Of a stretch of 64,000 nucleotides of DNA, positions 42,301 to 55,300 are shown piece after piece. The stretch is from Ciona intestinalis (taxonomy: Eukaryota > Chordata > Ascidiacea > Phlebobranchia > Cionidae). The translations under genes and the position numbers were made by a program. Location: positions 1 to 64,000 of the forward strand of contig NW_004190428.2 of NCBI RefSeq assembly GCF_000224145.3, in the 5' to 3' direction. Position 1 is the stretch's first letter, and each line of letters starts with the position of its first letter. The notes under the pieces are model-generated. The model worked only from the letters and a program-made list of their open reading frames with translations, was not told where the DNA came from and did no database searches.

Positions 42301-45300
42301 AGTCATTGTCGATCAGCGAGTTACGCTTCAACGAACGAGGCGACTGAAATCGCTGTTGCGGAAATTTCTAAAGCAGTTAGATTGGTTTGTTGGTTTGTTT
42401 ATTATATTTTTTGTAACTTTTGTTTATAAAGTTGTACACGAGTGTGGACTACCCAGCTCTCTTTAAACTAATAAATGCACTAATTAAATACATATTTTTC
42501 AATTTTTTGGATTTTTTTTCCCCTTTTTTATTTTTTGTTGAATGAAAATAATTGTAACTTACTTTATCCTTGCGTGGCCGGAAACAACAGTCTTTATCAC
42601 ATGGGTGTTCTGTTTCATACACCTTGTGTCAGCTTACGAGTTACCAAGTATGTTACTTTGTAGGTGATCATTTTCAGGATTTTTCATTTTTTTATTTATG
42701 GCTGATAATTTGGACAACCCATTAGTGACCACTGGGTTGAAGCAATTGCCGTTAAGAGTTTTGCCCAAGGACACATACGCCCACAATGGTAGCAGTAACA
42801 AGCCTTGAAGCCATTACCTGTGGATTAGAGGCAGGCGCGCTAACCACTTTGCCACGCCGCAGCTGTGTTGCTTTTTGTATTCCTTCTGTTTAGCTTATCT
42901 ATTCTTACTCATTATTTTTGATACTTCATCAAAAAAATATTTTTTTTTAGGAATTTGGAATAAAATTAATGGAAAACGAAACGGATTCTTGTGAAGTTTT
43001 GTGTTTGGATGAATTGATATTGGACGAGGGTGTGGAACAATTACAACACGAGTTGTGCGCTCAAAGTGATAATATTCAGCCTATTGGTTTGGAAAAGGTG
43101 GGTTCCAGGTTCAAGGCTCACTGTGGTGACTACGATTCAGTGTGTACCTCGTAACTGGAGGTTCCCAGGTTCAAGGCTCACTGTGGTGGCTACGATTCAA
43201 TGTGTGCCTCGTAACTGGAGGTTCCCAGGTTCAAGGCTCACTGTGGTGGCTCCGATTCAGTGTGTGTCTCGTAACTGGAGGCTCCCAGGTTCAAGGCTCA
43301 CTGTGGTGGCTACGATTCAGTGAGTGTCTCGTAACTGGAGGCTCCCAGGTTCAAGGCTCACTGTGGTGGCTACGATTCAGTGTGTGTCTCGTAACTGGAG
43401 GCTCCCAGGTTCAAGGCTCACTGTGGTGGCTACGATTCAGTGTGTGTCTCGTAACTGGAGGCTCCCAGGTTCAAGGCTCACTGTGGTGGCTACGATTCAG
43501 TGTGTGTCACGTTACTAGAAGCTCCCGGGTTCAAATATTCTTCTCTCTATTTCCCTCTAGTGTTACGATCGTTTGGACGAGGTCGTTTCAGCTCCAGGTC
43601 CGATTCCTCCTCTTCTTATATCCGGGACCTCGGCATCTGGAAAATCTCTTCTTCTCTCTAGGTGGAAACAAATATTCATTTTTATTGTTTATTTTTTATA
43701 TACTTATTAAGTTTTTTCTATATTTTTTGTTCTCTTTTTTGTGTCTTTTTTATCGAAGTGTTTTTGTTCATTACTGTTTCTGAAGATATTTCAATTTTTG
43801 TTCTTTTTACACCGGGGCGAGCTACGCTGTAATGTAAACGTCGCTTAAAAGAACAAACAAAGAAATATCTACGCTGACCTGCGCTGAACAACGCTTGGTG
43901 TAGATATTTCTTTGTTTGTTTTTTTTACACCGAGACAAGCTACGCTGTAGTGTAAACGCAGCTTAAAAGAACAAACAAAGAAATATCTACGTTGATCTGC
44001 GCTGAACAACGCTGGGTGTCAATATTTCTTTGTAGTAAAAAATCAACACTAGATGTTCAATTTTAATTTAATGTTTATTCAAAAGTTGGATGAAACGAGT
44101 TCAAATAAACCATCCTGACTTGTTGGTGATTCATCATTTTGTTACGGGATCTTCCACTGCTGATTGTAGTCCTGTTATTATGATAAGGTAACTTGTTTTA
44201 TGTGTTTGTTTTTGTATGTCTGTATTTTGTGTTTGTATGTTTGTTGCTTTTGTGTTCGTTTTATGAGTTTTTTTTACTAATAGTGTTTATGATAGTCGTT
44301 TTTCTCTACGTGTGTTGTTTTGTTTGTTTTATATTTTAGTTTCTTTTTTAGTGTGTTGTAGTGGCATGCCTCTTCTAACAATAATAATCATTCTTCAATT
44401 ATTTGTTTTTACGTTTTCCACGTCTGCACTAGAAGTTTTATGTCAGTATTTCGTAGTTTTTGTGTTTAATATTATTGTAATTTTCTGTTTTTATAAGTTT
44501 TGTGAGTCTTTTTAGTTTTGTTATAAAGTATTATTATTTTTATCAACCTAAAAAAAATGTTTTTCTAATTCCCACATTTCCCGCAGGCGTCTTTTATCGC
44601 AACTTCTGGTCCATCTTCCCATAGTGACTCAACCTCCCGTTCATTCATATACAACATTCGATGTGGGTAGATTACGTGATACATTACCTCGATGGTTGGA
44701 ACAATTATCAACTAAACGAAACATGAGGATTGTTCTTGTTGTTGATTCTATTGATCTTATTAAGGTGGGTTGTTAATTACCGCTGTGGATTTTCCTACTT
44801 TTTGTTAAGCGGTTAAGCGTTCAGTTTTAACCGATACAAGTGTAATCCTATTAAAAGCGTCTTTTAACGCTTTTCTTTCGCAAATTCAAAGGCAACTTTA
44901 CGACGTACGTATGGACTATGCTTGCAATACACGGGCAAACAGTCTTAACGCTAAAGTAATGCTTTCTTATTTGTATTCAAACCTGTTTTAAAGCATCTGC
45001 AGGTTAAATAATCAACATGTGAATGCTATTATGTCGTAATCAATTGCCAGGTCAAACAATCGTCATTATGATGTAATGAATCCACGTGTGAATGCCTGCT
45101 ATTTCGTAATAAACATGCTGCTTGGCTGAGGGAAACATTTAGGTTGTCTATTACGCCGAAATAATGTGCAAAACTAGTTACCATGCGGTATTAACAATCA
45201 GTTGACGACGTAATCGCAGTTGTAGGGCACGATCAAAGCCACAGTTAACTTTTCCACAGCCCTATTGTTTATACACCTAATGCTTACGAGTTATAACATG

Positions 45301-46340
45301 GATGTCTTCTTATACACCAGACACACATGATGTATTCATACAACTCATGCTCACTGTCAAGTTATAACATGGGTGTCTTCTTATACACCAGACACACATG
45401 GTGTATTCATACACCTCATGCTCACTGTCGAGTTATAACATGGGTGTCTTATACACCAGGCACACATAGTGTATTCATACACCTCATGCTCACTGTCAAG
45501 TTATAACATGGGTGTCTTCTTTTACACCAGACACACATGGTGTATTCATACACCTCATGCTCACTGTCGAGTTATAACATGGGTGTCTTCTTATACACCA
45601 GACACACATGGTGTATTCATACACCTCATGCTCACTGTCGAGTTATAACATGGGTGTCTTCTTATACACCAAACACACATGGTGTATTCATACACCTCAT
45701 GCTCACTGTCAAGTTATAACATGGGTGTCTTCTTATACACCAGACACACATGGTGTATTCATACACCTCATGCTCACTGTCAAGTTATGACATGGATGTC
45801 TTCTTATACACCAGACACACATGGTGTATTCATACACCTCATGCTCACTGTCAAGTTATAACATGGGTGTCTTCTTTTACACCAGACACACATGGTGTAT
45901 TCATACACCTCATGCTCACTGTCGAGGTATAACATGGGTGTCTTCTTATACACCAAACACACATGGTGTTTTCATACACCCATTGCTCACTGTTGAGTTC
46001 ATTAAAACTACCCTAGTTTTTTTGCTGTTTTTGACAATATTTGATCACAAGTCCCTTTTAAGCGTAAAAACTTGACTTGACCCCCAAAACCCCCACCCCT
46101 ACACAGGACGCAGACCGTCACTTCCGTTGGGTGCTTGACCCGTTACACGTGGGTGTTCGTGTCGTTATATCGGTTGGTGTTGACACGTGTCCCGACGAAT
46201 GGAGGCAACTACCCACCCTACACCTTGAACCACTAACCCTACAATCTGTTCGTTCGTTGCTTCAAACCCAGCTCGCACAGAAGGGGGGCGAGATCGCCCA
46301 AAACAGGGTAAGTAGAAAAATAAATAAAAACTGCCTTTGA

Positions 46341-46376
<36 letters not shown>

Positions 46377-49300
46377 ATTAAAAAATTACTTTCCTTTTTT
46401 GTGGTGTTTATTGACTTGCTTTTTTAATTACAAAGAATCGATTATTTTGTGCTACGACCCAGTGCATTGTATAGGATACCGGATTCAATGCTCCATATTA
46501 ATAAATGCAAGACACTTAGCGGCAATTGCTCCAACCCAGTGGTCACTAATGGGTTGTCCAAATTATCAGCCATACATAAAATAATTAGCCACAAGTACTT
46601 GTCGCATATACGACATATTTTTTATATTACTTCCTAAATATCTTCCAGGAAAGAGAAGTTGTAACTCATTGTCGTACGGCTTCTACTTGTCACCCGTTAT
46701 ACGTCACTCTACTGTCTGTACTTGTTTCTAGGTGGGAACTATTTTTATTTTTTCGTTTATTTTTGCTTTTANNNNNNNNNNNNNNNNNNNNNNNNNNNNN
46801 NNNNNNNNNNNNNNNNNNNNNCGCTTAAAAGAACAAACAAAGAAATATCTACACCCAGCGTTGTTCAGCGCAGGCCAGCGTAGATATTTCTTTGTTTGTT
46901 CTTTGATGCGGCGTTTACATTACAGCGTAGCTCGCCTCGGTGTAAAAATAATAAACAAAGAAATTTCTATGCTAACATAAAACTATCACAGTGTCAGCCA
47001 AGGTCAGCTACCCGACGGGCTATTCAACTCGTGCATGAAGACACGAGATTCGGTTGAATTATATCGGGTGTTGATTCGTGAATTAGAAGCTCAATGTGGA
47101 AGCAGGCAGCTTAAAAATCAAATGAAGTCGGTTTTGCAGGTAATTTTCTCTGCTTTTATACTTTTTGTAGCCACCACAGTGAGCCTTGAACCTGGGAGCC
47201 TCCAGTTACGAGGCACACACTGAATCGTAGCCACCACAGTGAGCCTTGAACCTGGGAGCCTCCAGTTACGAGGCACACACTGAATCGTAGCCACCACAGT
47301 GAGCCTTGAACCTGGGAGCCTTCAGTTACGAGACACACACTGAATCGTAGCCACCACAGTGAGCCTTGAACCTGGGAGCCTCCAGTTACGAGGCACACAC
47401 TGAATCGTGGCCACAACAGTGAGCCTTGAACCTGGGAGTCTCCAGTTACGAGGCACACACTGAATCGTAGCCACCACGGTGAGCCTTGAACCTGGGAGCC
47501 TCCAGTCACGAGGCACACACTGAATCGTAGCCACCACGGTGAGCCTTGAATCTGGGAGCCTCCAGTCACGAGGCACACACTAAATGGTAGCCACCACGGT
47601 GAGCCTTGAACCTGGGAGCCTCCAGGACGAGGCACACACTGAATCGTAGCCACCACAGTGAGCCTTGAACCTGGGAGCCTCCAGTTACGAGGCACACACT
47701 AAAAAAATATTATTTTTACAGTTCATAACCTGCTCAAAAGATGGTCTTTCTGAATGTGAAATATTATCTTTACTACCAGACCTTACCTGGTATAACTTGT
47801 GCACAATATCTAAAGAATTGACCAAGTTTTTTATCCTTAAACAACAAGGGGGTCTTCTAATTGCTCATAACTCCGAGGTGTGTTGTTGTTTTTTTCTTGT
47901 TATTTCGCTTGTTTTTTTCTGTTTTTTTCTTGTTATTGAATTTTTTACTTCTTTTTAAATATAGAACTTTAAAATAATTTCAGGTTTTTTATTGTGTTTT
48001 TTTGTGAGTTAATTTTCTGATTTTATTTTATATTATTGTTTTGTTTCATTTATAGCTTGTTTTAAAAATAAGGTTTTGTTTTATAATTTTTAATATTGCT
48101 GTTATATTTTTGTTACTTTTTCTTGATTTATCCAAATTTTTTGGTTGTTTTTCCAGAATACATAAGTAGGATAAGGTTTATTTTATTATTATTTGTTATT
48201 TTTGTTTAGAATACTTCTCAAAAAAATGTGAAAACTTTATTAAATAATTTCTTTTTTAGATTTCTACTGTTTTATACGATCTGTATGTTGGTGACGACGC
48301 TCACGAAAAACGTTGTCGAAAAAAGTTGTTGTCATGGATACAACGTTACCACGATAACGTAACTTCACCTCGGAGTTCCGATTTATTATTATGGTTGCTT
48401 AGGAAAGAAGAAGAACGTCAAATGCTGCAGAAAATTCTGATAAATCCAACTGTGTTTCACCTGTTTTATACAAGGTGGGGAAACAGTTTTTATTTTTTAA
48501 CTGCATTTTTGTTATTTGTTTTTTTCATCATTTAATTTTTTTAATTTATCTTTGTGACTTAATTTTGTTAGTAATTTGTTTAACTATTTATTACGTAACT
48601 AAATCGTTTTCCAACTTTATATACCCTTTTCCAGTTAATACAGTGTCATAAATCCAACGACGGGCACGGGGTGTATGAAACAGAGCACCTGTGTTATAAC
48701 GACTGGCGTTGCCCCGCCATGCGAAGATAAATAACTTACACTCATTCATTCTATAAAACTATGCTATTTCTATTTAGAGGTCACGCTAACGAAGTTGTTT
48801 CATTCTGGAATTTTCTCAACGAAGAAAAAGTTTCGATCGCTTCAAAATATCGCAAGGAATTGAAGAAAATGGAGTCGGTTAATGGGATTTCTATGACAGA
48901 TGTAGCGAAGATTTACGAGTCGTTGGGAAGGTTCATGAAAGACGTCGGATTACTTGAAGAGGTTTGCTTGTTGTTGTTGTTGTTGTTGTTGTTTATTTGT
49001 ACCTTTTGTGGTTTGTTTGTTACTGTTTTGTTTGTTGTTTTTTTTGTATTTTTGGGGTTTGTGTTTTTGTGTCAATTTGTAATTTTTGCCCAATGTGTTT
49101 GTTGTTACTTTTGTGTATTTTGGATTTTGCATCAGTAGCTTTTGTCTAATTTTTTTGTTTGAGTATTGTTTTTTTTGTTTGTTTATTATATTTCTTTAGG
49201 ACTTTTTTAAATTTATTTCAATAAACCAAAAGTATGTTATAAACAAAATATAAACAAACATACACGTCTGACAGTTTTGGTTGGTTGGTGTATTTTGTAA

Positions 49301-52300
49301 ATCTGAATTTAAAATAACACCAAAACAATTAAACTTGTTTTTTGGCGTTTTTTTAAATACATGAAAGAAAAATTGAAAAATACCCAAATAATTAAACTTA
49401 AAATAGTGTTTTGTTTTTTAACTATATTAACAAAAATTTACTTTATTAAAAAATGGAAAAAAATATTAAAATTAAAAACATAAAACCCAGGCTGTGTTCG
49501 CGCTTCAACGATCGCTAGAAATCCAAGAAACCATTCTCGATCCCGATCACCCAAGCGTGTCCAACACCTTGCACCACCTAGCGGCCGTTTATACGCAGTG
49601 GGGGAAGTACCAGACTGCAGAACCGCTGTATCGGTAAAAACAAATAAAAATATTTCATTTATAAAATTAAATTTTCTTGTGAACTAAAACAATATTTTTT
49701 AACAATAATTTTTATTTAAGTTTTTCTAATTTTCTCTTGGCCTGAAAAACAGTTTGTGGATAAGCAGACATGACTTTCGGTTGGTTTGGTTATTTATATC
49801 CTCGTGGGTGGGAAAGTGGCTTATCCATGGTTGCCACTCCCATGCCCACAGTCGAGCTGCTGAAGCTATTGCAGTGTGTGGATAAGCACCAAAAATTCTT
49901 TAAATTTTTTTTTTTTTTTTTTACATCTAAAAAATAACTGAAATATTTTCCATGCCCAGCCAAGCGTTAGAAATCGTCGAATGTGCAGTTGGGCGTGACC
50001 ACTTACGTGTTGCGCAAGAACTTTGCGCTCTCGTCTTTATATCACGGAAAGTTGGTCACTTAGAGGCAGCAGAGAGTCTTCAACAACGAGTTGCTTCAAT
50101 TACTAAACGTAACGGAACAATTGCTTCAGTAAGTACATAGAAATAATATATATTTAGTGTCTGCAACCGTGGCAAAGTGGTTAGCGTGTGTGTCTGTAAC
50201 CTAGAGGTAATAGGTTCAAGCCTCGTCGTTGCTACTATTCTGCGCATATGTGTCTTTGGGCAAGACGCTTTATCAGTCATACATAAAAAATTCCCCCAAA
50301 AAACAATCACCCACAAAGTTACCTATGTGATAACTCATAAGCGGGTACAAGGTGTATGAAACAGAACACCCCTGTTATAACGACTGTCGTTGCCCGCCAT
50401 GCGAGGATATATAAGTTACATACGTGGTAACTCGTAAGCGAGCACGAGGTGTATGAAACAGAACACCCCTGTTATAACGACTGTCATTGCTACGCCATGC
50501 GAGGATAAATAAGTTACATACGTGGTAACTCGTAAGCGAGCACGAGGTGTATAAAACAGAACACCTGTGTTATAACGACTGTCGTTGCCCCGCCATGTGA
50601 GAATAAATCTGTNNNNNNNNNNNNNNNNNNNNNNNNNNNNNNNNNNNNNNNNNNNNNNNNNNNNNNNNNNNNNNNNNNNNNNNNNNNNNNNNNNNNNNNN
50701 NNNNNNNNNNNNNNNNNNNNNNNNNNNNNNNNNNNNNATTTAAGAGTAAAAAATCATTNAAGGAATTATAAAACCGTATCATGACTCTCATGGAGGTTGT
50801 TTACTTGTTTAATTAAACACGATCAAAATATTTGGATATTATGTGCTAAAGATGTCCCATCTTCCCCCACTCCATTATAATCGTATTTATATTCGCATGG
50901 CAACTTTATTAGTAACGGACCTCTGTGGGCGACGCTTGAAAAACTAGCTAAATGTAATGCGTCAATAATGTCGTGCGTGATGCGTTAAAAAGAAAGATTT
51001 CCAATGGCTTGCGTCATGCGTCATCCGTTAGAACAAACCTGGTAGACAGTGGTAGGTGGGACAACTCTCTGTGATGTCACAAGGCGATCTATTGATGACG
51101 CAAACTTCACCTTCAGGGCAAGGATTGGAAAGACATGGTTGAGTGACGTTTGACGTCATTTCCTTCACCACGTGACTTGGTCCTGACATAGAAACAAAAT
51201 AATTTGAACAACCAGAACATTAACATGATATGTGTTTAAACAAATCAAAAACAAGACGAAACAAGTAATTTATACTTTTTTAGACTTTGTATAAAAAAAG
51301 AACAATGAAACGAATACAAAACAATAACCAAATAAAAAAACAAACACTAAAAAAAGAACAAGGAAAACAAACAAGGAAAAACAAGAGTAGAGCCAAGCAT
51401 AACGCACTTGTGTAGGTTGAAATAGATATGCAGTCTGTCTGTTGGTCGGCAGGGGACATGAGGTCGCATAACTCCGCTACCGTCATTCTGGCTGGAAATC
51501 GTGAGAAGTCGGCACATTTGTATAATAATTGTAAGCAATCAGATCTGAGAAGAAAATAAAAAATTTGTTGAATATGTGTTTGTGTAACTTGGGTCTATCA
51601 TCAGTGTAAAAGAGGTTACTATCCACCAAGTTACTGTCCGAAACATCTGCTGATCATGAGTTTAGTATCCAGACAGTAACTTGGTCCATCATCAGTGTAA
51701 AAGAGGTTACTATCCACCAAGTTACTGTCCGAAACATCTGCTGATCATGAGTTTAGTATCCAGACAGTAACTTGGTCCATCATCAGTGTAAAAGAGGTTA
51801 CTATCCACCAAGTTACTGTCCGAAACATCTACTGATCATGAGTTTAGTATCCAGACAGTAATTTGGTCTATCATCAGTGTAAAAGAGGTTACTATCCACC
51901 AAGTTACTGTCCGAAACATCTGCTGATCATGAGTTTAGTATCCAGACAGTAACTTGGTCCATCATCAGTGTAAAAGAGGTTACTATCCACCAAGTTACTG
52001 TCCGAAACATCTGCTGATCATGAGTTTAGTATCCAGACAGTAACTTGGTCCATCATCAGTGTAAAAGAGGTTACTATCCACCAAGTTACTGTCCGAAACA
52101 TCTGCTGATCATGAGTTTAGTATCCAGACAGTAACTTGGTCCATCATCAGTGTAAAAGAGGTTACTATCCACCAAGTTACTGTCCGAAACATCTGCTGAT
52201 CATGAGTTTAGTATCCAGACAGTAACTTGGTCCATCATCAGTGTAAAAGAGGTTACTATCCACCAAGTTACTGTCCGAAACATCTGGTGATCATGAGTTT

Positions 52301-55300
52301 AGTATCCGGACAGTAACTTGGTCCATCATCAGTGTAAAAGAGGTTACTATCCACCAAGTTACTGTCCGAAACATCTGCTGATCATGAGTTTAGTATCCAG
52401 ACAGTAACTTGGTCTATCATCTGTGTAAAAGAGGTTACTATACACCAAGTTACTGTCCGAAACATCTGCTGATCATGAGTTTAGTATCCAGACAGTAACT
52501 TGGCCTACCATCAGTGTAAAAGAGGTTACTATTCACCAAGTTACTGTCCTAACAAAAATTCACCAAGTTACTGTCCTAACAGAGTAATATGTACCTGCAT
52601 ATGATGCTCTCTCCAGTACGACGACTACATGGTTTAATCTGCAGAGCACAAGCCACAGCTTTCCATTGTTCTGGTTGGCAAGTTTTAATGTTGTGAACCG
52701 GGATCTCAGCAAACGGTGTGCGGATGACGCCGTCCGACCATAATCTGTAATATAATGTCAGTTGATACGCCATAATTGATATATATATATGTAATAAGTC
52801 AGTTGATACGTCATAAAGAACTTGAGTGACTTATCCATGGTTGCCACTCCCATGCCCACAGTCGAGTTGCTAAAGCTATTGCAGTGTGTGGATAAGCAGA
52901 CATGACTTTTGGTTGGTTTGGTCATTTATATCGTCGTGGGTGGGAACTTGAGTGACTTATCCATGGTTGCCACCCCCATGCTCACAGTCGAGTTGCTGAA
53001 GCTATTGCAGTGTGTGGATAAGCAGACATGACTTTTGGTTGGTTTGGTCATTTATATCGTCGTGGGTGGGAACTTGAGTGACTTATCCATGGTTGCCACT
53101 CCCATGCCCACAGTCGAGTTGCTGAAGCTATTGCAGTGTGTGGATAAGCAGACATGACTTTCGGTTAGTTTGGTCATTTATATCCTCGTGGGTGGGAACT
53201 TGAGTGACTTAGCAGACATGGCGCACACATAGCAGCTACAGTGAGCCTTAAACCCGGTACCTCTTACCTGAAGTCGTCACTAGCGATCTCATCACTGAAT
53301 GCGTTGCAACTTCGAAACAAAGATGTTGGTCTATTATTAAAGTTGCTGCAGAAACTTAAACCGCTACATCCCATCTGACACGGTTCACTTACTGTGGGGT
53401 TGTTAGAGGTCAAGGCTACTATATGTCAGATAACTAAAGGTCGAGGTTACTTTAGGTTAGGTAAAGCCATCATATTACTAAAATATGTCTTCTGTATGTC
53501 AGGTTATAAGTGTGACATGTCATGGGAACTGGGATTTAGACCAGAGTTGGCCCATTACCCCAACATTGTATATGCACATTCTATTCTATATGGGAAGGTC
53601 CTACAGTGAGGCATGCCATGGGAACTGGGATTTAGACCAGAGTTGCCCATTACCCCAACATTGTATATGCACATTATATTCTATATGGGAAGATCCTACA
53701 GTGAGGCATGCCATGGGACCTGGGATTTAGACCAGAGTTGGCCCATTACCCCAACATTGTATATGCACATTATATTCTATATGGGAAGATCCTACAGTGA
53801 AGCACGCAATGGGACCTGGGATTTAGACCAAGTTGGCCCATTACCCCAACATTGTATATGCACATTATATTCTATATGGGAAGATCCTACAGTGAGGCAT
53901 GCCATGGGACCTGGGATTTAGACCAGAGTTGGCCCATTACCCCAACATTGTATATGCACATTATATTCTATATGGGAAGATCCTACAGTGAAGCACGCAA
54001 TGGGACCTGGGATTTAGACCAAGTTGGCCCATTACCCCAACATTGTATATGCACATTCTATTCTTAAAGGGCCTAAACACACCCCAAATGTACTTCGCTT
54101 TAATCGATAGAGTGTGTGTCCCATTCCAACGACACCTTACTTGCTTTAATCGGTTCTGTATAACCAAAGATCCTACAGCTCAAGCACGTGAAATTCAAAA
54201 AACTGATTTGAAAGTTGCGTGGCGAAAAAAATTGAGAAGTGTACTACCCACGTGACAAACACGTAACAAAATTGTTAAAGCGTGGCCGCTCTCATTCAGA
54301 ACGGCGAGAGGCAGTGTTTTCACCGCAAAACGAGAGCACAAAAAANNNNNNNNNNNNNNNNNNNNNNNNNNNNNNNNNNNNNNNNNNNNNNNNNNGGTTG
54401 GTTGGTGTATTTTGTAAATCTGAATTTAAAATATTACCAGAACAATTTAACTTTTTAACTATTTTTTTTAAATGCATGAAAGAAAAATTGAAAAATACCA
54501 AAATAATTAAACTTAAAATGGTGTTTTGTTTTTTAACTTTATTAACAAAAATTTACTTTATTAAAAAAATGGAATAAAATATTAATATTAAAAACATAAA
54601 ACCCAGGCTGTGTTCGCGCTTCAACGATCGCTAGAAATCCAAGAAACGATTCTCGATCCTGATCACCCAAGCGTGTCCAACACCTTGCACCACCTAGCGG
54701 CCGTTTATACGCAGTGGGGGAAGTACCAGACTGCAGAACCGCTGTATCGGTAAAAACAAATAAAAATATTTCATTTATAAAATTAAATTTTCTTGTGAAC
54801 TAAAACAATATTTTTTAACAATAATTTTTATTTAAGTTTTTCTAATTTTCTCTTGGCCTGAAAAACAGTTTGTGGATAAGCAGACATGACTTTCGGTTGG
54901 TTTGGTCATTTATATCCCCGTGGGTGGGAACTTAAGTGACTTATCCATGGTTGCCACTCCCATGCCCACATTCGAGTTGCTGAAGCTATTGCAGTGTGTT
55001 GTGGATAAGCAGACATGACTTTTGGTTGGTTTGGTCATTTATATCCCCGTGGGTGGGAACTTGAGTGACTTATCCATGGTTGCCACTCCCATGCCCACAT
55101 TCGAGTTGCTGAAGCTATTGCAGTGTTGTGGATAAGCAGACATGACTTTTGGTTGGTTTGGTCATTTATATCCCCGTGGGTGGGAACTTGAGTGACTTAT
55201 CCATGGTTGCCACTCCCATGCCCACATTCGAGTTGCTGAAGCTATTGCAGTGTGTGGATAAGCAGACATGACTTTTGGTTGGTTAGGTCATTTATATCCT

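Noticed and set aside
43142-43783. 213-codon open frame over the 60-bp minisatellite ([18 protein letters not shown] repeated)
   Set aside because: The unit is 60 bases, so any open frame repeats itself. The array is intronic in NPHP3 and the same peptide appears from arrays in either orientation elsewhere.
50160-50240. tRNA gene suggested by A- and B-box-like words
   Set aside because: No cloverleaf could be formed, and the same words head a dispersed SINE family, so this is a tRNA-derived SINE head.
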